From Branchiostoma floridae (lineage: Eukaryota > Chordata > Leptocardii > Amphioxiformes > Branchiostomatidae), in NCBI RefSeq assembly GCF_000003815.2, contig NC_049993.1:8540675-8604674 (forward strand): a stretch of 64,000 bases of DNA, read 5' to 3'. The notes below the pieces were generated by a model. It was not told the origin of the DNA, ran no database searches, and saw only the letters and a program-made list of their open reading frames with translations. Shown here piece by piece: positions 46,901-57,000 of this stretch. Each line of letters begins with the position of its first letter. The first letter of the stretch is position 1. The position numbers and the translations under genes were made by a program.

Positions 46901-49900
46901 CCCGAGTCCAAACATAGCCCCGTCTCGCGCCAGTGCAGCCTTTTGTGAGGCCCTACCCCCAACCTTGGGGTAACCTCGGGGTGGAAGCGGGTTGGATTGC
47001 CAAAGCACGACGCGCGGGAAGTATCAACAAAACTGGGCAGGAACTGCGCTGATATCTACAGCAAGCTCAGATGACATGCAGGGCGAGTCTTTTGTTAGGT
47101 TGAACCCAGACGCACGACCTTGCAGCTTTCGTGGTGTTGTACAGACTCAGCTGTCAAGAAAAACACTGAACAGACTAGACTATATAGCATAACGTTTTAG
47201 CGTAGAAAGAAGGGGGGGGGGCAGAGAGGGGATCCCTTGGTCTGTTATCACTAGTATGTTGGCTCAGGTGTGTAGCTACTAGCATATCGTGTGCCTGAAA
47301 AAAAAAAGAAATGTTTCAACCCAATTTCCTTGTCCCTGAAGAAAACCCAGAAACAGTTTAGGGGGGACGTGTAGGGAGATCCCTGGACGCTTGGCGACCC
47401 GTGCTACTGTTGGCGGGGCGAGGACAATCAATTCGACGTGCACTCCTTTCGAGCTCGGGTTACCTCAACCTTCCAATTGCATCTCGGAGCAGTGATTGCC
47501 CCGCCGGCTCAGGACAATGTACATAATCAGGACGCTTTTCCAGCGACGCCACGCATTCCGAGCCACGCTCCCTCCCCGTCCCGACCTGCTCTAGCCCGGT
47601 TATTCTACCCCTTATCAAACCTACACACCCAATAGCGTGGCGTGGACCACTGGCGTGGCTTCGCTTGGGGCTGTCAACAATAAATAGGAGGTTACGCGCC
47701 AGCACAGAGAGGAGATTTCTCGAGTATTTATTTAGGCTAAGCAGATTCGTTCTGCTGGTTGCAGAGGACTCTCTTCAAGGTGACCAGACTCTTTTGATTC
47801 CCCCGTCATTGTGATGAATATCTTACCAGGGGACACAAGTGGCAAAGCAATACAAAGCTACCCCCCTCCCCTCCCCCGCCAGCTTGCGGCCTGTCTCCCT
47901 TCAAGTTAAATCGGCCCCACCGTAACACCCCAAGCAACTATGCATATCACAATACAGGACTCTAGTCTTTACACCCCACCGGCCCCCCAAATAGGGGACG
48001 ATCGCCATGTTGGGAACAGGGTTGCCAGTTGTTTGCAGCACTTTCTAGCTGCTTGCATACCTAAACACAACTTCCCAAACACAAAGGTCCTTTCAGGGCA
48101 AGCAACCAAGACAACTTTGCTCTCAGCTCCTATTTCTGTCACGAAGTAAAGAAAAGAATGCATTGTTGTCTCCCTTTTATCTAACAAAATCTTTTCATTT
48201 GAATAACCCAGGAGAGCTCGATTTGTCATTGGCGACGTGTTTGTATTTCCCCTGGGTAGTCAGGACGAAAGGAGGACATGCAAGAATAGGTGCAGAGCCT
48301 GCCACCTCATCAAGTATGGACACCCCTCCTGATCACAAACTACAAGGATATCTTCAGAACTTTACAGACAGATATCTGACGATTGAACGTTGCAGCAACA
48401 TATTGTCACTGTTAGACTGTCTATCGCTACGTTGTTGCACAGATCATTCAGATGACTTAAAGATTATAACACCCCCTTGTGCATGCTTAAGTCAGTTTCG
48501 TAGGTTGTAATGGGTGTATATTTTTATAGAAACACCGACAATGTGCACCCTATTTAGGGATGTGAGTGAATCTGCAGCAAGTTGAGCAGCAGGTCGTGCA
48601 TCGTGCGTGCCTTGTGCCCGCCACCAGAGTTCGCCCAGCGTGTGCAGCAACCCGATAAGCGTAGCTTCCTGCGAAGTCGCACCCCCGCCCGGACTGTCCC
48701 ATCGTCCGAGCCAGCGGAGGGAGGGGCAGTGTGGTTTGAATAATGGATGATGATTTCTCAAGTGCAGCTGACGCCAGCGCGTGGATCAGCTGAGAGCTAA
48801 GCTGGGGGAGCCGGTCGGGGGACGGCTTGACACGATTTTCTCTGTACAACGCGAAAACTAGTAGAGCTGCATACTTTAGCTTGACCCCTACTCTAGCCCC
48901 AGCACACACGCGCGAACTTCCCCTCCCCTGTCACTGCGTCCTAGATATTTCTAACCTATCATACTCCAGTCCCACTTTCTGGACTTCGCCCTTCCCTATT
49001 ATAGTATAGGCTGGTACGAATGACTATCAGAGCTACGCAGTCCTGTATACCTCTACACACAGAATCAGTTTCTAAGTCTAATTCCACCAAGAATTTCAAT
49101 GACCAAAGACAGTAGGATGCAAACTTTATACGACTTCGTCTTTAGACCCTACTCTAGACCCCCCTTAAATTGTACCATTGCCCCTGGAGCCTATCTTGTA
49201 GGGCATACTATGCACACAGAACTGCGGGCCTGCGTGACAAATAAGTCAGCCTTGTCAAGCCCACGGGAAAATACACACTGGGCCACAATGGAGTGAAAGC
49301 TAATATGAAGCTTCCCTCTGCAGGGCTGTTGCTCTGGGGCTTATGGCATGGGGCCCGATGGGCTGTGCCGCGACACAGGGACGCGACAAAAACATTCCTC
49401 AGAAAAACCCGGACGAAACCGCGAGTGAAAATAATAACGTGCGTGCAGAGTTGTGAGCATCTCACCTGTGTTTCTGATAAACTGTCCAGTGCCTGCATAA
49501 CAGTCTGTTCTGGTCTTTGAGACTGCAAAAACGAGAGAAGGAAAGGATCAAAATATAGCACAGTGTGTCACGGAGATCAGGCCGTGCTCATTCATTATCC
49601 CCGATATATTGCCATGGGTGGAAGCCTATACAATGCATGCACGGACACATTAGGTTTACACTATGACGTCGGCATCATATTTCTACACCACCCAAGCAGA
49701 CATATCTACGGTTTCTGCACACAGAAATTAATCACGAATGCTAGCGTTTGCCACCTCCGGTTAGCTAAGAAGAACACCTGGAATATTTAGCCCGGGTGAG
49801 TGTCATTGTTCGGTGTGCGGTGGTGTCGAGTTGTTTCCTGTCGGGCGCCAGAGCCAGAGTGAGTACATAGACCGGGGATACTTACGATCAAGCCGGACTC

Positions 49901-50370
49901 GACGGCCGGCAGCAGCGTGATTCTACTTCCTTCTGACACGGCGTTCTCGTCCAAGGAACCCCGCTTCAGTTGTCTGAGGGGGAAGGAAATGCAAACTAAG
50001 CTCGGAAACTGACTACACACAACAGAAACTATGCTACACCAAAGTGGCCCCCCACACCCCAGTTGGGTACCCTCGTGCAGATAGACATATATCATGACGG
50101 TACTTACTTGTCCCGATGCAGCAACATTATTCTGTCCTTGGCCACTTTCAGCTGTTTGGATATCCTTCGCTTTAGTTCCTCTACAGTCTCATGACAAGGT
50201 ACGTCTAGTTCGAATTGCCCACCGGTGGTGGGATGAATGGAGATCCGCATGCGGCTGGCCGCTGTTCCCCGGGAACCCGGCGTCCCGGAACACGGGTGCG
50301 TGCTGCCGCAGCTGCAAGAGTCTTCCGCCGTCCTGGCCGGGCGTTTGGGTCTCCGCACATTCATGTCCAT
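34710..50370 (-). CDS. MIDN: Midnolin (7 coding exons recognised, exon 6 incomplete in gap)
   Basis: Exons (minus): 50370-50108, 49973-49886, 49522-49466, 39598-39248, 39003-38922, 38727 into the N gap (38530), and 34990-34710. Phases agree wherever both sides are visible. Seen: a ubiquitin-like domain at about residues 41-115 ([26 protein letters not shown]), the conserved block [34 protein letters not shown], a serine-rich linker, [40 protein letters not shown], and the C-terminal basic helix [20 protein letters not shown] with [11 protein letters not shown] and the end PEYVFA. Known: vertebrate midnolin is a nuclear protein that captures immediate-early transcription factors and others and passes them to the proteasome without ubiquitin, using the Ubl, a Catch region and the C-terminal helix. 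All these parts are kept. The first ATG (50370, ATCATGG) is used; a second is 6 bp on. Confidence 0.95.
34991..38429. other. MIDN intron 6
   Basis: 3.4 kb without coding exons. It includes short direct repeats, for example CTATTTTGGGTACTTCCTCTAC at about 36793 and (with an extra G) 36888, and AGAGAGGTTGGCTGT at about 38085 and 38240. Other open frames are random. Confidence 0.6.
38430..38529. other. Assembly gap (100 N)
   Basis: A round 100-N gap of unknown true size that removes the end of MIDN exon 6. Confidence 1.
38530..38727 (-). CDS. MIDN: MIDN exon 6 (runs into assembly gap)
   Basis: Acceptor [43 protein letters not shown] then a Pro/Thr-rich stretch to the N run. The donor and the rest of the exon, where vertebrates have a Pro/Ser-rich linker, are missing from the assembly. 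Confidence 0.88.
38922..39003 (-). CDS. MIDN: MIDN exon 5
   Basis: Encodes [27 protein letters not shown]; acceptor TTCACAG, donor GTGAGT, phase 1. Confidence 0.92.
39248..39598 (-). CDS. MIDN: MIDN exon 4 (conserved block and poly-Ser linker)
   Basis: [34 protein letters not shown], then a low-complexity tail with about 20 consecutive serines. The Ser run is made of mixed TCT/TCC/TCA/TCG codons, so it is not a simple microsatellite. Donor GTAACT, phase 0. Confidence 0.93.
40085..40118. promoter_or_regulatory. Inverted pair of perfect CArG boxes
   Basis: CCAAATATGG (40086-40095) and its reverse complement CCATATTTGG (40108-40117), 12 bp apart, both fit CC(A/T)6GG for SRF. With flanking bases they form an 11-bp-arm inverted repeat. 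In MIDN intron 3, about 490 bp upstream of exon 4 in transcript order. Confidence 0.5.
42811..43339. other. Assembly gap (529 N)
   Basis: Run of N in MIDN intron 3; the non-round length suggests an estimated gap. Confidence 1.
44616..45425. repeat. Near-identical duplicate on both sides of a 100-N gap (assembly artefact)
   Basis: 44616-44968 and 45069-45425 are the same sequence, from CCGCGGACTAA to CTAACATTTTCC. The differences are mainly one-base losses in the left copy (for example CATTACA against CATTTACA, GAATCTT against GAATTCTT). The N run (44969-45068) therefore probably does not exist in the genome. Confidence 0.88.
46611..46755. mobile_element. MITE with CTCCAAGCAGA ends
   Basis: Left CTCCAAGCAGATGTTGGTGG, right inverse CCCACTAACCTCTGCTTGGA, with about 33 bp of imperfect arm. 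The outer 11 bases match the element at 63807-63913. Target duplication not clear. Confidence 0.6.
49466..49522 (-). CDS. MIDN: MIDN exon 3 (57 nt)
   Basis: Encodes [19 protein letters not shown], nearly identical in type to vertebrate midnolin. Acceptor TTTGCAG, donor GTGAGA, phase 0. Confidence 0.94.
49886..49973 (-). CDS. MIDN: MIDN exon 2 (end of ubiquitin-like domain)
   Basis: Acceptor [27 protein letters not shown] then LPAVESGLI; donor GTAAGT, phase 0. Confidence 0.93.
50108..50370 (-). CDS. MIDN: MIDN exon 1 (start, ubiquitin-like domain)
   Basis: [20 protein letters not shown] and a Cys/Gly/Ser-rich lead, then the Ubl start [20 protein letters not shown] and [12 protein letters not shown]. 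Donor GTAAGT, phase 2. The open frame extends upstream but has no other ATG. Confidence 0.92.
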
Positions 50371-50660
50371 GATTTTCAAAAGTAGCCTGCAGTCCACACA
50401 AGTAACGCGATCCGTAAGGAGAAGGGATTCCAAAGTAGAATAGTTCGTCTAGTTCCCAGTGGCACCTCTTGTATATATTTTCTCCTGTTAGGAAAGTGAA
50501 GATACAGCGGCCTGCTCTCGGGCGCGCTGCTGCTGACTACTAACGTTACGCACAATGTTATAACAGCCGACGGGGGAAGTGGGAGGGTTGTGTGGAAGGT
50601 CAACAAACCTCGACCAATCACGGCGCAGGAAGACCACCGCCTACGTCACCTGATATTTTC
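50371..50660 (-). promoter_or_regulatory. MIDN: MIDN promoter and 5' untranslated region
   Basis: Directly upstream of the MIDN start. Contains a CCAAT box (50614-50618, plus strand) and TACGTCAC (50642-50649), a CRE-like TGACGTA on the minus strand. No TATA box near a likely start. GC content is higher than the surroundings. Confidence 0.45.
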
Positions 50661-53219
50661 ATAATAACCCCGGGAGAGGGTGTACCTGTTATAGCAGGGC
50701 TGTTCTCTCTCCCAAGCCGTGTCTGTCCATTCAAGACACATCCATGACAAAAGGTGTCCCTTTATTCAGACTTGATGACTGTTGTCACTTCTATTCTCCT
50801 TCCGGTGATGGAAACGTTGTAGTCTTGTTGGCATTGTACAATCATGGGGGTGCGAATTTCCGAGCAGACTACCGGAGATTTCTATCATCACAATGCCTCG
50901 AGTAATCTGCGCCCTTGATTTCTAAACAATCGGCATTTTCTCCAGGGTAAAAAGGCGACGCGAAATTATTAGTTGTCTGGGGTGAGAGGATTGGAAGGAT
51001 TATTACGAAGACAAATCATGATGATATTGAAACGACGGGCAGAGAAAACCATTGTTGAAACGTACATCGGGATTATTTGTGGATCCTCTTGGAACCAAGA
51101 TATGGATTATTCGTGGATCCTCTTGGAACCTAGATAGGGATTATTCGTGAATCCTCTTGGAACTAAGGACGTTATAGAAGAAACAGTATTTAGATTGTAT
51201 TAATGTTTCTTCTAGTGTTTTGGAGCATTGGAACGAAATAGCAAGCGGCTAATCTCTGTTCGTGATGTCCTTTGTCATGCGGGATTTTTTGGTCTTCGGC
51301 TCACCAATATCAATCTTACGCTGCAAATCATGCATAAACCATGATGATATAGTCATTATGTCTGCTTTCCTGGGGGAAGGGATGCGACAACATCCCTCCA
51401 AGAGACGTTTTGTATTGATTCATGCATATTTAACCAGACTGCCGTGACACAGCGGGCGACGTAAGCACCTCGCGTGTCACTTCATGACGTCATATCCGGT
51501 TACACATCTTTGGGTTGCCCCATACAGGGGAACGGGGCCTCGCTGATACCGAACACGATAAAGGCTATATTTCTACCGCACACAGTCATGGTGCAAATTA
51601 CGTTTTTACGTTACCGGAATATGGTCTGTATTTGTCACCTACGGACGTGCGTACAAAGTCGTCAAATATTTGTATACTGATGTTGTACACTGAGTGACTG
51701 ACCGTATATCATATGACTGACTGTGCCCGTATTAGCGGACACCGTTATGAGAATAGCGGTATCCGTCCGAAACGCAGAGTTCGTGAGGTCAATGAAAAAT
51801 ATTCCTCATCCTTCCGGAAATCTGGCCTCGAGATATGATAGATTCTGTTTTACAAGGGAAAAATCGTCGTGCACGCAGACACTTTAACATTCTTCTCATT
51901 TTCCAAGTACAAAGTATTGTGTCTGGCTATTTGTTTGTTTGTCTTCGAGCATACCAATCCTCCTGAAACACAGGAGGAAGAGACAACGCAGACTGCCCCT
52001 GGGAGACAGATACATCTATAACGTTGTCTGCCCAATGTCGCAATTATCGGGCTCTGCATGACCCTTGAATGCAGGGCGCTCCGTTTGCACCACTTATCTT
52101 ATATTTCCACCACTGCACAGTCGACGTCATCGATAGAGCAAGTCGATATCTCGCGTGCCCGTAATTGATTATACAGTGAGGTACACGCAAGGTGCTGGCA
52201 TTGGGGGGAAGGGGAGTCAAATCCCACCTCCCCCATCACTACAGTGGGATCTTCCATCCGAACACACTGTTCCAATAGAATACTCGACTTTCGAAAGGTG
52301 AAGACGAAGGGGCTAGCTGGGGGGTATATGTATATCTATGCTGTATGAAAATTGCATCTTGAGTTTTGCGCTTAAGATCTCAAACTTTGGGGGTGCACTT
52401 TTTGTTTTCTTTTGGATGACCCCGTCATGGTTACACGTAACTAGGAATGAAGGAAGTTGATCTACCAGTCCAAGGATATGTGATATATGTTATTACAATG
52501 GTGTTTACACACACTAAGGCAGGATGCGCCGCGCAAATAACGAGTAATCTGACGTGTTTGTTGTATGTTGTGTTTGTCGTCAATCCGAGTCAATACTTGT
52601 ATTTGAAAAATAAATACGTTCATCAGTAATGCTTGTCTGAGTCAGCATCAATTTGTGCTTTGTTGGAGCCTCACCTTCTCCAAAAGGAGTAGCCGCAAAC
52701 TATGAACATCATAGGCAAAGTATGTGGTAATTGTAACAAGAAAATATAGTGTATCATTCCTGCGACTTCCGTATTCACTATTAGTGACAGGGTTTAAATG
52801 GTTTGCACAAAACCGAAAGAAAATTTAAGTACACTGCATCATTCATCCGATTTCCGTATTCGCATGTAGTGACTGTCACGTCAGAAGAAGATATCTACGT
52901 ACAAGGAGGTTAAAAAATCACCTCCTTGGTACGTATATGGTTTGCCGCGTATACAAGCAGTCCACAGCCTTGTCAAATGCAAATAAACAACTTCTAGTGT
53001 CTTTGCATATCACGTAGGAAGTTTGTCAGACTGAGATATCTTCACTCCGCAAAAGTGGAGCTGCAAAAATGTCAGGAATCCGGAAGTCGTTCCCTACATG
53101 GCCCTCCACGCGAGGATAACGCGCTCTGACGTCATCATTAGATTCCAGGTTTCGCTAAGCCCGTCAGTCAGGTCTGGGCCGAGCAGACATTGACGATGTC
53201 AGATGGCGGAGCTTTGGCT
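50661..53219. other. No gene seen
   Basis: Upstream of MIDN; only short random frames. A small direct repeat (GGATTATT(T/C)GTGGATCCTCTTGGAACC) occurs at about 51070, 51106 and 51141, and a 40-bp hairpin at 52896. Confidence 0.55.
52896..52935. repeat. 40-bp hairpin with AAGGAGGT arms
   Basis: TACGTACAAGGAGGT and ACCTCCTTGGTACGTA pair around TAAAAAATC with one bulge. A similar but looser hairpin (ACAAGCAAGGGGTT / AACCTCCTTGGTAC) is at 54361-54397. Confidence 0.6.
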
Positions 53220-53220
53220 T

Positions 53221-54036
53221 GTCTCATTGCGTTATTTTCACACACCGACAAACCACACGGTGTCCTACAAACAACAAACGGTCATAGAAATCTTGGGCGC
53301 AAATATCATCTGGCAACTAAAAGTGCACCTGATCGAGATGAAACGTCTGTGTGCTAACAGAGGAATTTGAGATGCTAGCCTGATGTTCAGCCGTATTATT
53401 GTCGCATTGCGTTATTTTCACGTGCCCACAAACCACACGGTGTCCTACAAACAACAAACGGTCATAGAAATCTTGGGCGCAAATAACATCTGGCAACTAA
53501 AAGTGCACCTGATCGAGATGAAACGTTTGTGTGCTAACAGAGGAATTTGAGATGCTAGCCTGAAATCCAGCCGTATAATTGTCGCATTGCGTTGTTTTCA
53601 CGTGCCCACAAACCACACGGTGTCCTACAAACAACAAACGGTAATAGAAATCTTGGCGCAAATATTACCTGACAACTAAAAGTGCACCTGATTGACATGA
53701 GACGTTTGTGCTAACACTGAGGAACTTGGGATGCTAGCCTGATGTTCAGCCGTATTATTGTCGCATTGCGTTATTTTCACACACCTACAAACCACACGGT
53801 GTCCTACAAACAACATCAACAAACGGTCATAGAAATCTTGGGTGCAAATATTATCTATCAACTAAAAGTGAAACTTATTGGCATGAATGTGCGCAACCAG
53901 AGAAAATATGCTAGCCTGATATCAAGCCTGATATTCAGCAGTATTATTGTCCCGTTGTGTTATTTTCACACACCTACAAACCACACTGTATACAAATAAC
54001 AAACGGTCATAGAAATCTTGGGCGCAAATATTATCT
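53221..54036. repeat. 180-bp satellite, about 4.5 units
   Basis: Units begin GTC(G/T)CATTGCGTTATTTTC at 53221, 53401, 53581, 53760 and 53949. Each holds AAACCACACGGTGTCCTAC, GGTCATAGAAATCTTGG and an end segment TGCTAGCCTGATGTTCAGCC that resembles the tip of the TAGCCTGG MITEs. Units 1-3 are the most alike. Confidence 0.92.
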
Positions 54037-57000
54037 GAGGCGGGAATTGCAAATTAGTAGCATATACTCAGATACGCGCCATCGATCAACTTTATTTGCC
54101 CAACATTTGTAGAGGATGAAAGTGCGGTCACGTTGTGTTGAACTTACGTTGTATGAATGACGAAGATCCATGTTTAAATGTTGTCCTTTACTCATAACCA
54201 CATGGGGTGAAGTGACGCGCCTTTTGTTGATTTATTTGACGCTATACGCATAGACGCTTCGCTTCTTGTTTATCTATTTCAAAACACGTACTTTGCTCTT
54301 AAAAGAGGCGGATCACGTGTTGAGAAAATCAGAAATGGTAACGCATTTTACAAGATACAGTACAAGCAAGGGGTTAAAAAAAGAACCTCCTTGGTACAAG
54401 GACGTTATACAAAGTGTGGAAAGTCCGAAATCTAGGATAATGTCAAACCAACAAGGTGAAACAGTGCCATGTAGTACGATATTCAGTTGATGAGACCTTT
54501 GAAAACTGTATATCCAAGGGGCTTTCATCAACTTATGAAAGCTTCTTGATATGATAAGGACAAGGCGCTTGATGAAAATCTGAAATTGCGCATTACCGCC
54601 TTCACAACAAAGAGCCTGCACGCTGTGCCTATCCACAAAATAGTTCTTTATGTTCCACGATTTCAGAACAGCACGATATCCCCCCGTTTTAGGACAGAGA
54701 GGGCGGTGCGCTTTGATTTATTTTCGGTCTTTCAGCAAACCTCCTTGGTAATCCGAAAGAAAATGAGAACAGACGTTCCTGTCGTTTAGCACTTTCTTAC
54801 GGTTTGTTCGGAACAATCGTTACTAATCTTCCAGCAACAATGCAAGATCACGTCTTGTTTTCACTTCACTTTGTGTACATTAAACATAAGATAAATAAAA
54901 CAAAAACAGGGGATAAACATTTCGCACTTCAAACATCGGCAGCGGTCATCATGGACATGCAAATTTATCCCCTGGCTATCAGAGGCCCCGCAAGAAAAAA
55001 GCGAAAACATTTGTTGAGTAATAATCAGCAGAACGACTTAGCAATTGGTTCAAAGGGACCGGTACCTCTTTCGACTTTCATCGCGAACAGAAGAAAAATC
55101 ACATAACCAGGAGACAGAAGAAGCGTGCCGACTTTACACTTTGCCTTCCGGCTGGATATTGTTGTTTCTAAATCTAAATTAATACATTTCTCTGTGAGCT
55201 ACATCAAACTTTGCAACTGAACGCTGTTTGGTATTAAAAGCTTCGAATTTAGATTCACACTGATAAAGGTCGCACAACGAGTGAGTGGTAGCGTAGTCAG
55301 CAAGGAGCTTTGAAAATAATCATTTTGAATTAGTAACCCCCAAGAAGTTATTGGTTGCCACACTTACGATAAAGCGAAGAAACCGTCACAGAAAGCTTAC
55401 TTTTAAAACCCATTAGTAGGTTCTGTTACATATTACCGTTGCATTACCTTGCCTAATATGGCTGGGGATATATTATTGCTATGGACAATATCTGGGTCAC
55501 CGGCTCATCTTTGATAATGCAATATGTGCATGCAGTTCAATCATTAACGGCGCGTGCGCGGCATCCTATTGTGTCATTTTTGCGCTGAACCAGATTATCT
55601 ATTCGTTATAACCGATTCGTTAGCACTGACGTCAAATATGTTCTACCAAAACCATGAAGCAAAGGCCACTTTATTCTGCTGTGACTTTGCTATGTTGGAA
55701 GATGACAATATGCTAGCACTAGTAGTCAATGGTGGGTGTATATATAAAGTTGGCTATTTTATATGTATTATCCCATCTATATACATATATTCATATGTGC
55801 TGACTAGTATTTAGCAAATAGATATGTTGCATCCGTAGCAACTGCGTGTGATTGATGTATCGTAGAGCAGCGAGAATTGTTATATACATATTTATCAGTA
55901 TACATGCATGCAAATTAAGAAGATTAACGGATTTACAAATATAACATCTTGCAGTCTGTGAGGGGAGAAGGTGCGCCTTTGTTAAAAGTGAACCTGATTG
56001 ACATGAGTGTGTGCTATTGAAGCACTGCTAATAACCGAGAAAAGATGCTAGTCTGACATTCAGCCGTATTATACCAAGATTATACCTTCCGAATCCGAGT
56101 CTTTTCTGTCATCCGCGCAAATAGTGAGGACACTATGGAGCTGTACTAGATTTTGGATAGCCGGTTAAAAATGTACGATTCACAGAGGGAATCATTGACA
56201 CCAGTTTCACCCCAACCCAGCGTACACATGCACACCTATATCAAAGCATCTGTACGCACTATATATGCAAATGATATCTCTTGAAAAAATCTACTCATAA
56301 TCTCGATACATTCCCTTTTGCAAACCGGTTTTGCCCGCGATCTGCGCATCGTCACTATTTACCGAACCTGCAGTCTATGGTTACGTTCTGCTTTATACCG
56401 GAGGAGAATGGTAAACCAGGCTATCTAGGCTATGTTTATTTGATTATATGGATGACATCCGCGGGCGCATCAATTTTTCGGCCGTTTTCAGAATTTGAAA
56501 TAAGATTTTGAAAAAAAGTTTTCAACCATACTCTAAATAGGACAAAGAAGCTTCAAAATAAGCAGATACAGTATATTCAATGGATTGCAAAAATAAATAC
56601 CGGAAAATGTATACTACTGTCATGGAACATTACAACGTGAAAGAACAAAAATGTAGAATCTATTGTTTGGTATACATGTACTACTGGTATGTTCTGTGTG
56701 TCCAGTCATTTGTTCAACCTTCCTGACCACTTTGATTTCATAATGAAAGGATCTATTTTTTTAGCCAAACTTTTTTTTTTATTCGCACCCTCGCATCGGT
56801 TTCGAGATTCCCAGAGGATGCCATCTAATAATCAAATCGACATCATGGCTTAGTACTTTTCAGTCATAGTACTTTTAGGAGAGGAAATAACCATCTTGGC
56901 TCAGAGCGAGCGTGGCGCCAACAGTATTTTCTCTTTATGTAATATCTCAGCAGTATCACAACCAGGGAGGGGAGAATCGATCCATAAGACAGAAGCGGAT

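Larger units (their letters stand above)
39599..49465. other. MIDN intron 3 (9.9 kb)
   Basis: Separates the exon 3 block from the DFLSGRSP block. It is rather low in recognised repeats compared with the left half of the window and holds two N gaps, a CArG pair (40086-40117), an E-box palindrome CAGCTGATCAGCTG (44698-44711), one MITE (46611-46755) and GC-rich stretches (about 48560-48740). No extra exon is needed, because exons 3 and 4 join in frame. Confidence 0.7.

Noticed and set aside
48550..48909. GC-rich open frames as an extra MIDN exon
   Set aside because: MIDN exons 3 and 4 join in frame without it and no family match is visible; an alternative first exon cannot be excluded.
50371..50433. 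N-terminal extension of midnolin (ESLLLTDRVTC...)
   Set aside because: The frame is open but has no ATG; it starts only at a TTG codon, so the ATG at 50370 is preferred.
53221..54036. CRISPR-like array
   Set aside because: Units are 180 bp and contiguous without unique spacers, in an animal genome; it is a satellite.
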